64,000 nt of DNA, from IMG/VR virus record IMGVR_UViG_3300008108_000034, positions 1-64,000 of that record; one strand, 5' to 3'. Below are positions 23,657 to 31,018 of the stretch, in pieces. The notes under the pieces were generated by a model. It worked only from the letters and a program-made list of their open reading frames with translations. It was not told where the DNA came from and made no database searches. Origin of the DNA: a virus. A program made the translations under genes and the position numbers. Position 1 is the first letter of the stretch. The number at the start of each line of letters is the position of its first letter.

Positions 23657-24850
23657 TTATAAGTATTTGTTGTTTAGATATAATGAGTCTGTAAGAATGA
23701 TTTTCGAGTCATCAAAGAATTCAGCATAACGGTGACGGGGAATCAAACCTCCGTACCACCTGGATGCATTGAATATGTTTCTTCCGTCATAGACTTCCTT
23801 GAACTCCCAGGTAACCACATCACTAAGTGGTGTCACCGGACAATTCACACCTGCTGGTATGCCACCTTCGGTTTTGAAGATTCCACTGTTCGGTATCCAT
23901 GGAAGATTTTCCACATATAGATGAGGATTTGGAGAACCTGTTGCAGTATGAGCGTTTGCTTCAACAACAACCATTCCAGGGGTTGAGTTTCCTCCTGTTC
24001 CTGTGATGTATAGACCATCGATCTTTGCAAAACCAGTGGCAAGTCTCATGTAAACGACAGCTCCTGTCAAAAGAGCGGTTGGATTCACAGATCCAAATGC
24101 GCTGAAGTTACGTATTTGAAGGTTGTTTACTACGTTCGGTACTCCTGCAGATGCACCAGAATCACAGTATATCCCGTACAACATCTCCACAGGAGTCCTG
24201 CACTCATAGTATGCGATGTTCTGAGCATAAAATGATTTGAAACCTATGGCTCCTGTTGCAGCTGTTGCAAGAGGTGTCATCACACAATTCTGATATGTCA
24301 CATTGTTGCATCTGGTGAAGAAATTAGCTACTGCTGGATCGACTGTTGTCTCAAATCCGATCAGTGTTATGTCTTTCGCACTGCAATCGCGTATGAATGC
24401 TCCGTTTACGTTTGCCAACATCAAACCTTTCTTGGCATTGTTGAACCTGCAGTTTTCAAACACCACGTTTGATGCATTGAACAACTGAACACAGATCATA
24501 TCAGAATACCTGCAGTCGAAGTTTATGTTCTTGAAGATGATCGAACATGATTTGTTGTCAGTGGGACTGTTCCTTTTGATCAAAGGTTGATCTGTTCCAA
24601 ATCCCGCGGAAGTGTTTGGACGTATTGTGACACCATTACCATCAATGATGAGGGTTTTGGTCAATAGTCCTGTGAAATCATCAGGTATTACCAAGGTGCT
24701 TGCAAGTTCGAGTACATCGGCTCCAACACCTGGAGCACCTGCGGTCTGCTCTATGCTGATGGTTGTATAGTCAATGTTGCTATTTGCAGTGTTTGCAACG
24801 GCATTTACGAAAGTTGTGGCGTTTGTAGCCACATATTTGTTTACAGACAT
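23657..24850 (-). CDS. Right-handed beta-helix tailspike-like protein
   Basis: The 397-residue protein has repeated short strands (SIIFKNINFD, NVVFENCRFNNA, GAFIRDCSAKD), the ladder pattern of pectate-lyase-like beta-helices. It contains LIIDGNGVTIRPN near residue 67, which matches LSIDGNGAYIRKAN in the following 733-residue protein, so the two are probably paralogous adhesins. The C-terminus is different and not repeated. It lies between the spanin-like gene and the larger spike. Receptor binding or depolymerase activity is inferred from fold. Confidence 0.7.
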   Translation of the reverse strand: MSVNKYVATNATTFVNAVANTANSNIDYTTISIEQTAGAPGVGADVLELASTLVIPDDFTGLLTKTLIIDGNGVTIRPNTSAGFGTDQPLIKRNSPTDNKSCSIIFKNINFDCRYSDMICVQLFNASNVVFENCRFNNAKKGLMLANVNGAFIRDCSAKDITLIGFETTVDPAVANFFTRCNNVTYQNCVMTPLATAATGAIGFKSFYAQNIAYYECRTPVEMLYGIYCDSGASAGVPNVVNNLQIRNFSAFGSVNPTALLTGAVVYMRLATGFAKIDGLYITGTGGNSTPGMVVVEANAHTATGSPNPHLYVENLPWIPNSGIFKTEGGIPAGVNCPVTPLSDVVTWEFKEVYDGRNIFNASRWYGGLIPRHRYAEFFDDSKIILTDSLYLNNKYL

Positions 24851-24851
24851 G

Positions 24852-25400
24852 TCAAATGATCTTTATGAATCTTAACACTGATATTGCAAATACGACGGTA
24901 ACAAGCACACTCATACCTATGAAATACCACTTGTACCTGTCACACTCTTTTTTTAATTTTTCCATCTTCTCAAGGTAGACACTGATCATACCTTGTAGAT
25001 TGCTTATCTCATTCTCCCGCTCTGCTATCTCCTCTTTGAGGATATCCTCCATCTTGGTATCGCGGATGTACCTGTCCACATTCCTGATCACTTCCCTGGT
25101 CTTGTGGTAGATTTTCTCATCAATAATCAACATGCCATCGGCCACTCTGATCCTGGTTCCTGACTCCAATGTAGTATCTATTTCACAATCAGATCCTACA
25201 AATATAGTGTCTATTGAACTGGAAGTGTGCACATAGACCGTATCTTTAACGGTTGTCACCACAGTGGTGTCATTGACACAGTACCCTTGTCTTACGACTT
25301 CCTTGGCAACCTCCTCAAACATCTTGCGGTCCTTCAACACCTTTTTGACAGGGTTGCAGGAAAACAGCAGAATGGACAATATCAGAAAGAATACCCTCAA
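24852..25400 (-). CDS. Candidate one-protein spanin (u-spanin)
   Basis: The 182-residue protein begins MRVFFLILSILLFSC, a lipoprotein signal with lipobox LFSC (Cys15), so it should be anchored in the outer membrane. At the other end WYFIGMSVLVTVVFAISVL (about residues 156-175) is a transmembrane segment for the inner membrane. Between them are beta-like repeats (TTVVTTVKDTVYV) and a coiled-coil stretch rich in Glu/Lys. This two-anchor design is that of unimolecular spanins such as T1 gp11, which fuse the membranes in the last step of lysis. Two small membrane proteins lie just upstream in the operon. Confidence 0.72.
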   Translation of the reverse strand: MRVFFLILSILLFSCNPVKKVLKDRKMFEEVAKEVVRQGYCVNDTTVVTTVKDTVYVHTSSSIDTIFVGSDCEIDTTLESGTRIRVADGMLIIDEKIYHKTREVIRNVDRYIRDTKMEDILKEEIAERENEISNLQGMISVYLEKMEKLKKECDRYKWYFIGMSVLVTVVFAISVLRFIKII

Positions 25401-25669
25401 CGTATAAAGTTCTTAAGTTTAGTCAGAATCGCATCTGGAGCAAACAATAAACCCAATCCAACAGCTATTCCCCATATGGCGTCAGACCAACCACCTTCCA
25501 TCACAATCGCTGAGAACAATGAACCAAGTATGATTACTGCACCTAACGTTGTAGTAATCAATGACTTGATTACATTACGCCATAGAATCTTCCGAAGTGG
25601 GGACTTCTGGATCGTCTTCTTTTTTTGCAACTCCTCTTGTTGGCAAGGAGCTGGGTTCATTTCCTCCAT
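25397..25669 (-). CDS. Holin-like small membrane protein
   Basis: From ATG 25669 the product has 90 residues, a charged N-terminus and two hydrophobic segments: VIKSLITTTLGAVIILGSL and IWGIAVGLGLLFAPDAIL. This fits a small two-pass holin. An in-frame ATG at 25699 is also possible but overlaps the upstream gene more. It overlaps the spanin-like gene by 4 bases and the upstream coiled-coil membrane gene by about 95 bases. Holin function is inferred from topology and neighbours. Confidence 0.6.
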   Translation of the reverse strand: MEEMNPAPCQQEELQKKKTIQKSPLRKILWRNVIKSLITTTLGAVIILGSLFSAIVMEGGWSDAIWGIAVGLGLLFAPDAILTKLKNFIR

Positions 25670-25898
25670 AACTCGTATTCTTATATGTGTTGCAAACACT
25701 TTGTCTAACTCTGTCTATCTCTTTTTCAAGCATGTCCACCTTGGTTTGCGTAGAGGCGTCATTTGCAAGAAGGGTTTTCACATCTCTCTTAAGTTCAGAT
25801 ATTTCCGCCCAAAGAAGTATTCCAAGTATGGTGATCAACCCTGGAGTGATATACTCCTTGACCCTGGATATTACAGGATCCTTACCGCTGTTATTCAT
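25575..25898 (-). CDS. Membrane protein with coiled coil (lysis cassette)
   Basis: The 107-residue protein has one N-terminal transmembrane segment (ITPGLITILGILLWAEI). A coiled-coil-like helix (TQTKVDMLEKEIDRVRQ) and an acidic disordered tail follow. Its gene leads the minus-strand operon and overlaps the holin-like gene. It may regulate or assist the holin, in the manner of small haemolysin-like or antiholin partners, which is inference. Confidence 0.6.
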   Translation of the reverse strand: MNNSGKDPVISRVKEYITPGLITILGILLWAEISELKRDVKTLLANDASTQTKVDMLEKEIDRVRQSVCNTYKNTSYGGNEPSSLPTRGVAKKEDDPEVPTSEDSMA

Positions 25899-25963
25899 TT
25901 CTAATCAGGATACATATACATTACAATAAAATTTAAGCATAAAAGGTCAAAAAAACAAGTAAA
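25899..25963. promoter_or_regulatory. Divergent intergenic region
   Basis: This 65-base AT-rich gap lies between the lysis operon (minus) and the DnaA-domain-like gene (plus), so it should contain both promoters. I see no good Bacteroides-type -33/-7 pair in either direction. TATATGTAT occurs on the minus strand and also on the plus strand in the 3.2 kb gap, which may be chance. Confidence 0.35.
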
Positions 25964-26431
25964 ATGAACGATATCTGCGTACCCAATTCAGTCTTGCAAT
26001 CCGAAGAGGAATTCAGGAACTGGTACTTGAGGATGACAGCCAGGCTGTTTCCACAGGTCGAGAAGGTTTATGTTTCAGAAATACCCACAGATGAAATCGA
26101 GGCTTCGATTGTGAAGACCTTTGAGAGGATTCTGTCCTGGACAAACTTCATATACAACAACGACTGGTCTGTGATTCCGTACAAAAACAAATCCGGAAGA
26201 GCGACCAAGAAATTTCTAGATGTAATCAGCACAGCTTGTAACATACTGCTGTCTTATTACGATATTGCAAAAAAATCATTTGCTAGAATGATCAACATAA
26301 ATCATTCAAACATACTGTATTACATAAGAAGACATAATGCAAGCTGCATGTACAAGGAGTATGTGCGTAACTACAATAAACTATTAATCTGCCTACGTGA
26401 TGAAGGAATTATTTCAACTATTCAGGGATAA
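25964..26431 (+). CDS. DnaA-domain-IV-like helix-turn-helix protein
   Basis: The 155-residue protein is helical. Its C-terminal part contains FARMININHSNILYYIRRHN followed by a Tyr-rich helix. This resembles the DNA-binding domain IV of DnaA, where a similar basic/His-containing stretch reads the DnaA box. No ATPase domain is present. It could bind an origin or act as a regulator. The start is preceded by AAAAAAACAAGTAAA, with no Shine-Dalgarno motif. It overlaps the next gene by 35 bases. Confidence 0.6.
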   Translation: MNDICVPNSVLQSEEEFRNWYLRMTARLFPQVEKVYVSEIPTDEIEASIVKTFERILSWTNFIYNNDWSVIPYKNKSGRATKKFLDVISTACNILLSYYDIAKKSFARMININHSNILYYIRRHNASCMYKEYVRNYNKLLICLRDEGIISTIQG

Positions 26432-26987
26432 CAATCTGACACCCAATGGATATTATATTCTCCATTGTATTGAAAACAAAATCGAAATGGATCTCAGTCT
26501 TGCCTATGGGACTGAGATCCATAAACTAAAGCTTCAGGGATTCCTGGATGATAAGTCAAGTCTTACAGACAAGTCCATAAAGGTTATTACGGATGCTGCG
26601 CGTCTGGATCCAGTGAAAACAAAAGGTGGCAAAGAAGTCATACCATCTGATTTCAAAGATAACTTGTTGAAATTCAGGAATTTATTTCCAAGTACCGTTG
26701 ATGTGGGACGTCCTGTAAGAAGCACTGTGAAAGATTTGGAACCAAGAATGCTATGGTTTTTCAGAAGTTATCCTGATTATACATGGGAGATGGTGTTGTC
26801 AGCCACCGCTAAATATCTGGAATCCCAGAACGGTGATTACAGATACTGCATGACTGCGGCATATTTTATAAAGAAAGATGACAAAAACCGAAGTACATTG
26901 TCTACATTAGCTACATGGTGTGAGGCTGAAAATGATGAGGAAAAACCTCAAGCCAATCCCTTTGTAGGATTCAATAGACTCGTGTGA
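26397..26987 (+). CDS. Hypothetical protein, possible replication accessory
   Basis: The 196-residue protein has a helical N-terminus that looks like a small winged-helix unit (NNLTPNGYYILHCIENKI). Its C-terminal helical region contains LWFFRSYPDYTWEMV and YCMTAAYFIKKDDKN. No family is confidently recognised. It follows and overlaps the DnaA-like HTH gene, so the pair may act together, for instance in initiation. The first codon may be 26397 or 26400. Confidence 0.65.
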   Translation: MMKELFQLFRDNNLTPNGYYILHCIENKIEMDLSLAYGTEIHKLKLQGFLDDKSSLTDKSIKVITDAARLDPVKTKGGKEVIPSDFKDNLLKFRNLFPSTVDVGRPVRSTVKDLEPRMLWFFRSYPDYTWEMVLSATAKYLESQNGDYRYCMTAAYFIKKDDKNRSTLSTLATWCEAENDEEKPQANPFVGFNRLV

Positions 26988-26989
26988 CA

Positions 26990-27229
26990 ATGAAAACAAT
27001 GATGGAGTTCATACTCAGAGTGGAAATAGAAAACGACAAAGTACAAGTGTCGTTGCATAACGTAGAGGACGTCTTTGAAGTGGAACCGACAGAGGATTCA
27101 CCCGAGGACGTCCTGAACGTTCCCGGAACCACTACTTATGGAATGGATTACGTAAGTACTTTTACTTCCGACATGGACACCATCAAATGGATAATTCCGA
27201 TAGATATCGGATTTCCTGAAGACGAATAA
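26990..27229 (+). CDS. Small acidic hypothetical protein
   Basis: ATG 26990 gives 79 residues with a beta-like N-terminus (MKTMMEFILRVEIENDKVQV) and an acidic C-terminus. It is the last gene of the three-gene plus-strand island and is followed by a weak hairpin. An in-frame GTG at 26984 is also possible. No function is recognised. Confidence 0.6.
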   Translation: MKTMMEFILRVEIENDKVQVSLHNVEDVFEVEPTEDSPEDVLNVPGTTTYGMDYVSTFTSDMDTIKWIIPIDIGFPEDE

Positions 27230-27252
27230 GGGTCCTCCGAAGAGAACCCTTA
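27227..27252. terminator. Weak hairpin at the end of the three-gene island
   Basis: A 7-bp stem (TAAGGGT at 27227-27233 with ACCCTTA at 27246-27252) overlaps the stop codon and lies between convergent genes. No clear T run follows on either strand. Terminator function is plausible but not strong. Confidence 0.45.
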
Positions 27253-27297
27253 AACAGTCTAACTAAAAAAACAAACGAAGCGCACTTGCAAAAGTAA

Positions 27298-27462
27298 TCA
27301 ATGCTCGCCGTAATGACAAGGCATCACCTTTGCTTTTGGATTGGTATTGGGGGTGACACCCTTGCTACCTGGAGTTGTTTGAACTGAAACTTTCTTGTTC
27401 AGTCCTACGAATGTTCCATTACTACCTGGAACCTTCTGCACTGTTGCCTTTGGATTTTTCAT
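27298..27462 (-). CDS. Tiny basic protein (54 aa)
   Basis: This frame encodes 54 residues starting MKNPKATVQKVPGSNGTFVG and ending MPCHYGEH. It is rich in Lys, Pro, Gly and Thr and lacks hydrophobic segments. It is the last member of a run of tiny basic genes in the late operon. Position and composition suggest a DNA- or virion-associated peptide. No homology is known to me. Confidence 0.5.
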   Translation of the reverse strand: MKNPKATVQKVPGSNGTFVGLNKKVSVQTTPGSKGVTPNTNPKAKVMPCHYGEH

Positions 27463-27464
27463 GA

Positions 27465-27617
27465 TTACATTCCTTTTTTAACCATTCCTGCATTTTTGTA
27501 AGAGCCACCCATTTTTTTGGATGGTACAGCTTTCATGGGGACTTTGTTTTTTCCTTTGGTACCACCTTTTCCCATTAGGTTACCACCCATTCCTTTTTTT
27601 GGTTTTGTAATTGCCAT
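27465..27617 (-). CDS. Tiny Lys/Gly/Met-rich protein (50 aa)
   Basis: The frame encodes 50 residues starting MAITKPKKGMGGNLMGKGG, with many Lys, Gly and Met residues and almost no acidic ones. It ends 2 bases before the next gene's start and is preceded by an A-rich leader (minus-strand AAAAATCAAAACA). It belongs to the tiny-basic-protein array. Confidence 0.5.
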   Translation of the reverse strand: MAITKPKKGMGGNLMGKGGTKGKNKVPMKAVPSKKMGGSYKNAGMVKKGM

Positions 27618-27642
27618 TGTTTTGATTTTTAATTAGTTAGTA

Positions 27643-27927
27643 TTATTTATTTTTGTTTTTCTTGGTGGATCCGCCTTTTTTTAGTCTAGGTTGTAGATCA
27701 CTTATTTTATAAGGATAAGTTTTACCCTCTTGACGATATCGCTCCATTTGACCCATTCTATTTACCGCTTCACGCCTACCTTGGATTTCATAATTCTTCT
27801 TTTCCTCATCTGTTGCTACCATTGAAGGCTTTTTTAAAAGTTGTTGACCAGCATCTTGAAACTTTTTGAGTTTAGTTCCTTTTTTTATAGCAGTGCCTGC
27901 TGCTGATTTTTTCATTTTAGTTTTCAT
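27643..27927 (-). CDS. Small basic protein with LKKFQDAG motif
   Basis: The 94-residue product is strongly basic at both ends (MKTKMKKSAAGTAIKKGTK and KKGGSTKKNKNK), with a charged helical middle. Its LKKFQDAGQQ segment resembles LMKFQDK and LPKYQNG in the two large virion proteins upstream in the operon. It is probably a virion or DNA-associated protein. No family is recognised. Confidence 0.6.
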   Translation of the reverse strand: MKTKMKKSAAGTAIKKGTKLKKFQDAGQQLLKKPSMVATDEEKKNYEIQGRREAVNRMGQMERYRQEGKTYPYKISDLQPRLKKGGSTKKNKNK

Positions 27928-27953
27928 TTATACAGATTTTTAATTGGTTAGTA

Positions 27954-28229
27954 TTATTTCTTTTTGGATTTCTTAGCACCTGCGATACGATCTGCAGCAG
28001 TTGCTTTATCATAAGGGGGAGCCAAAGCAGCGAAACGCTTAGTTTTGGTGGTACCACCTTTAGCATACATTGCATAGTTACTCATGGTATCACCAGAGAT
28101 AGCGACAGGCTTCTTGGGTGAACGAGTGTTCATCACAGCTTTTACGCTGGTTCCTGCTGTCTTTGCAGTGGATGATCCTTTGCTCTTGCGAGCAGGACTG
28201 ACTTTTGCTTTTGATTTGTTGCTTGCCAT
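27954..28229 (-). CDS. Small Lys/Ala-rich basic protein
   Basis: The 91-residue product resembles a histone-tail-like peptide (MASNKSKAKVSPARKSKGSS and a C-terminal GAKKSKKK), with a short aromatic centre (SNYAMYAKGG). It is predicted to be disordered and to bind nucleic acid. It sits in the tiny-basic array of the late operon. Confidence 0.65.
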   Translation of the reverse strand: MASNKSKAKVSPARKSKGSSTAKTAGTSVKAVMNTRSPKKPVAISGDTMSNYAMYAKGGTTKTKRFAALAPPYDKATAADRIAGAKKSKKK

Positions 28230-28231
28230 TG

Positions 28232-28420
28232 TTATTTCTTTTTACGCATTTTACCTAATGTTTGAGCAAGCGCCGCTTGACGCTTGGTTCGAGTGCTTGC
28301 CTTGCTACCCTCTTTAAGAACGCTCTTTGCATATGCACTCACTGACTTACCTGCTGCTTTCGCTTTGGCTGTGAATGCACCTGGACGCTTGATAGCTTTC
28401 TGGATCCACTTCTCAGCCAT
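28232..28420 (-). CDS. Small basic helical protein
   Basis: The 62-residue protein (MAEKWIQKAIKRPGAFTAKA, ending GKMRKKK) is helical and basic. GAFTAKAKAAGKSVSAYAK resembles a short segment that I recall from many crAss-like and other phage small proteins. It lies 2 bases from the next gene. DNA binding or capsid-internal function is inference. Confidence 0.65.
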   Translation of the reverse strand: MAEKWIQKAIKRPGAFTAKAKAAGKSVSAYAKSVLKEGSKASTRTKRQAALAQTLGKMRKKK

Positions 28421-28421
28421 G

Positions 28422-28622
28422 TTATTTCTTTTTTGGAGGATTGGTTATACCACCCATAACCGCTTTTTGTAAGTCTTCGGTTGCTTTTAATACTTCACGC
28501 ATCAAACCTTTATCCTTCTGGATATCGGCTGCACGCTTCAGAGTATCCATCGCAGACTGAACTTTCCAGTTACGTTCCTCTTTGGACATCTGAATCTTGG
28601 GTGTCGATTTTGTCTTTGCCAT
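28422..28622 (-). CDS. Small basic helical protein
   Basis: The 66-residue protein has a basic start (MAKTKSTPKIQMSKEERNWK), an amphipathic helix, and a Lys-rich end (NPPKKK). Compared with its neighbours the middle is more balanced in charge, so it may be folded. It belongs to the same array. Confidence 0.6.
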   Translation of the reverse strand: MAKTKSTPKIQMSKEERNWKVQSAMDTLKRAADIQKDKGLMREVLKATEDLQKAVMGGITNPPKKK

Positions 28623-28649
28623 GTTGGTTGGTTTTGGGTGTAAATATAA

Positions 28650-28931
28650 TTAGCAATTCCATTTTCGCAAAGACTTGTTTATCCTTGAGTTAGGATCATT
28701 GGCTGTCTTTGCTGAAGTCAACTTGGCTTTCATACCTTTCATCCTGGAACAGAATGACTTACGTCGTTTTGCGTCCTTACTCCCCTTCTTGATTTTGGAA
28801 GGTTTGGTGGTTACTGCAGTCTGCAGTTTGCTACCAGGATTTGCTCTACGATATGAAGCAACACCTTTAGCATTGAGACCCCCTTTGGGATCCTTGCCTT
28901 CCTTACGCTGCCAACTTGGTGTTTTTGCCAT
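28650..28931 (-). CDS. Small basic protein with conserved Cys/Trp ends
   Basis: The 93-residue protein starts MAKTPSWQRKEGKDPKGGLN, contains KKGSKDAKRRKSFCSRMKGMK, and ends SLRKWNC. The WQRKEGKxxxGGLNxKG pattern is one I recall from small phage proteins of T7-like and crAss-like groups, but I know no function. It overlaps the next gene by a single base. A nucleic-acid-binding virion role is likely. Confidence 0.65.
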   Translation of the reverse strand: MAKTPSWQRKEGKDPKGGLNAKGVASYRRANPGSKLQTAVTTKPSKIKKGSKDAKRRKSFCSRMKGMKAKLTSAKTANDPNSRINKSLRKWNC

Positions 28932-29170
28932 TACTTCTTCTTTTTGTATTTGTAATCAGGGTTGTCCTTATGCCATTTCTTGGTGGAGGCAACCCCCTGT
29001 TTGACTGTCTTTGCCTTACCTATCTTGGTAAGATTGATGGTATCCCACTTACCTTTATCCTTGGTAGGATGGTTGACCATGATATCTCCAGGCTCGCCTT
29101 TACCACGCTTGTTGGTCTTCTTGTAGACCACATGCTTCTCACCGCCAGCTGTAACCTTGGTCTTCTTCAT
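28931..29170 (-). CDS. Small basic protein
   Basis: The 79-residue protein has a possible small beta domain (GGEKHVVYKKTNKRGKGEPG, then MVNHPTKDKGKWDTINL) and a Lys-rich C-terminus (DYKYKKKK). It overlaps the upstream tiny gene by ATGA and the downstream one by one base, so the array is translated as a coupled series. Confidence 0.6.
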   Translation of the reverse strand: MKKTKVTAGGEKHVVYKKTNKRGKGEPGDIMVNHPTKDKGKWDTINLTKIGKAKTVKQGVASTKKWHKDNPDYKYKKKK

Positions 29171-29328
29171 TTCTTTTTTGAAGCTGCCTTGATCTTACGC
29201 TCCTGCTTGAGCATCTGTTTAGTGGGTTTCTTACCTGAACCTTTGTTGGCGCGGATGTTGTCCCACAATCCTCGTTGGGAGTAGGATCCATCAGCACGCT
29301 TGATCATTTGTTTCTTTTTTACGGACAT
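29167..29328 (-). CDS. Tiny basic protein (53 aa)
   Basis: The 53-residue product begins MSVKKKQMIKRADGSYSQRG and continues with LWDNIRANKGSGKKPTKQML, ending in KAASKKK. Similar short proteins with KKPTxxMLxQE segments occur in crAss-like phages, as far as I recall. Its stop overlaps the next start (ATGA) and its own start overlaps the end of the 512-residue gene. Confidence 0.6.
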   Translation of the reverse strand: MSVKKKQMIKRADGSYSQRGLWDNIRANKGSGKKPTKQMLKQERKIKAASKKK

Positions 29329-30857
29329 GGTATTTGAGTAAAGCTATATGTAGTTGCAGTAAGTGGAGAAGACACTGATGGAGCAACAAATGAACCAGCT
29401 CCTGCGGTATATGCATTGTATACAGTGATCCTATAATCAAAGATATCAGTGAAGTCTACAACAACATAACAAGCTGGTCCATAAAGAGAGGAATATATCT
29501 GAGTAAGAATAGATGTGGCTGTTACAGTATCAGCTAGATCTACATATCCTCCTCCATTGAAATCAGTAAGATTTATGGTAGATACATCATTCAATCTATC
29601 TATGTATTGATCAAATGCTGGTATGATGACCTCCATGCAACCAGGATCACAGGACGATGAAATAGTATTGTATACGGTCTTATCAGTATATGGACCACTT
29701 GGTTCCACATATATTGGTAGAATATCTGCATAACTGACCGATGTAAACACCAATATCACATAGACCTGGGAAAATGAAGAATCATAGTACGCCAAGACAT
29801 TACATCCATATGTTGAAGCTATTGTTGTTGTCCATGTTGCAGGATCATCGGCAGGAAGTCCATCAACAGTTTCACCACTTCCTACAGAAATTACAAATGC
29901 ATAACAGCTGGCACATGGTGTGTCGCAACTGGTTACATAACTTTCACCGTCAAAATTTGGAGTACCTCCGCCTATTTTTACTGATACAAATTTAGCAGGT
30001 CTTGCACAAGTGTATGCTCCACATATGACTGTATAAAACTCTCCTGTGGTTCCATTTTGAGCATTTGTCTGTATAAGAGTTATTTGAGGACCACTTATAG
30101 CTCTTGCAATTTGCTGGACTTGATCAAAATTGTCAATCCTTACAGGAAGAGTTAAATTAACAGCAAGTGCTGCAACATAACCTGTATTTGAACTAAATTG
30201 AAAAGAGGTAAACTCAATATCTGACGGAGATGTTCCGCCTCTAAATAGCCACGGAGTAAGGTTTTCTGGACTTATATAAGTAGGATTGCACGTTACTCCT
30301 GGTAAAAACTCAATTGGGAAAGTTGTTACATTGGAATTAACATCAAACGTAACAGACCAATTGGGTACGGATGTTGTATTGATGTACAATATAAGTTTAA
30401 ATGTTGCAGAAGTTGGAGTAGAAGAAGTTGTATATAAAACACCCCATGTATCGTAACCTAAATCCTGTAAATCTGTAAATACCCTTTCCCAAATGTTTGT
30501 TGTTAGAACAGTGCTGGTATCCACATCTGTTATAGTAACGGTTCCTGAGTAAACTAACGATAAATTATCAGTTACAGTTGCGTTATTTGATGTATAAACA
30601 CAAGGTGGCTCGAAGGATATGCAGTTATAGATCAAGCTCTTCTTCCAGGGGTATATCATGTACTTGTACTTCCCGCTGTTTAGAAGACGCCAGGCTGCAT
30701 CAGGCTGGTTGTTGTCCCCATAGACCACAAGCTTTTCATACAGCTTGCGCATCTCACGCTGAGTCCAATTATTGACACCACCCCTAGGACCTCTCCAAGG
30801 CATAGATCGCATCTGCATGATGCAGTTCCATAACTGTTCTTTTTCAGCAGGTGTCAT
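29319..30857 (-). CDS. Beta-rich structural protein with helical N-terminus
   Basis: The 512-residue protein starts with a basic helical region of about 70 residues (MTPAEKEQLWNCIMQMR). From about residue 80 it is almost all Ser/Thr/Val/Tyr-rich beta sequence with many Cys (for example YVTSCDTPCASCYAFVIS). The composition is that of a fibre, appendage or head-decoration protein. It lies in the late operon between tiny basic genes. No named domain is recognised. Its codons appear more A/T-ending than those of neighbouring genes, which may point to recent acquisition. Confidence 0.65.
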   Translation of the reverse strand: MTPAEKEQLWNCIMQMRSMPWRGPRGGVNNWTQREMRKLYEKLVVYGDNNQPDAAWRLLNSGKYKYMIYPWKKSLIYNCISFEPPCVYTSNNATVTDNLSLVYSGTVTITDVDTSTVLTTNIWERVFTDLQDLGYDTWGVLYTTSSTPTSATFKLILYINTTSVPNWSVTFDVNSNVTTFPIEFLPGVTCNPTYISPENLTPWLFRGGTSPSDIEFTSFQFSSNTGYVAALAVNLTLPVRIDNFDQVQQIARAISGPQITLIQTNAQNGTTGEFYTVICGAYTCARPAKFVSVKIGGGTPNFDGESYVTSCDTPCASCYAFVISVGSGETVDGLPADDPATWTTTIASTYGCNVLAYYDSSFSQVYVILVFTSVSYADILPIYVEPSGPYTDKTVYNTISSSCDPGCMEVIIPAFDQYIDRLNDVSTINLTDFNGGGYVDLADTVTATSILTQIYSSLYGPACYVVVDFTDIFDYRITVYNAYTAGAGSFVAPSVSSPLTATTYSFTQIPCP

Positions 30858-30997
30858 CTACCTTGTCCTCTATATGCTTTTTTATACAACTTGCTGGACT
30901 TCAGCTTACTAGACTTAGTCTTAGCATGAATACCAGGTCTATTGACCTCTTTCTTAACAACCGTCCTTACGGATTCTGATTTCTTAGGCTTTGCCAT
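30854..30997 (-). CDS. Tiny basic protein (47 aa)
   Basis: The 47-residue frame starts MAKPKKSESVRTVVKKEVNR and ends LYKKAYRGQGR, with 17 Lys or Arg residues and no long hydrophobic stretch. Its stop overlaps the start of the 512-residue gene (ATGA). It is another member of the basic peptide array. Confidence 0.5.
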   Translation of the reverse strand: MAKPKKSESVRTVVKKEVNRPGIHAKTKSSKLKSSKLYKKAYRGQGR

Positions 30998-31018
30998 ACA
31001 CTATAATATAAGCAAAAT

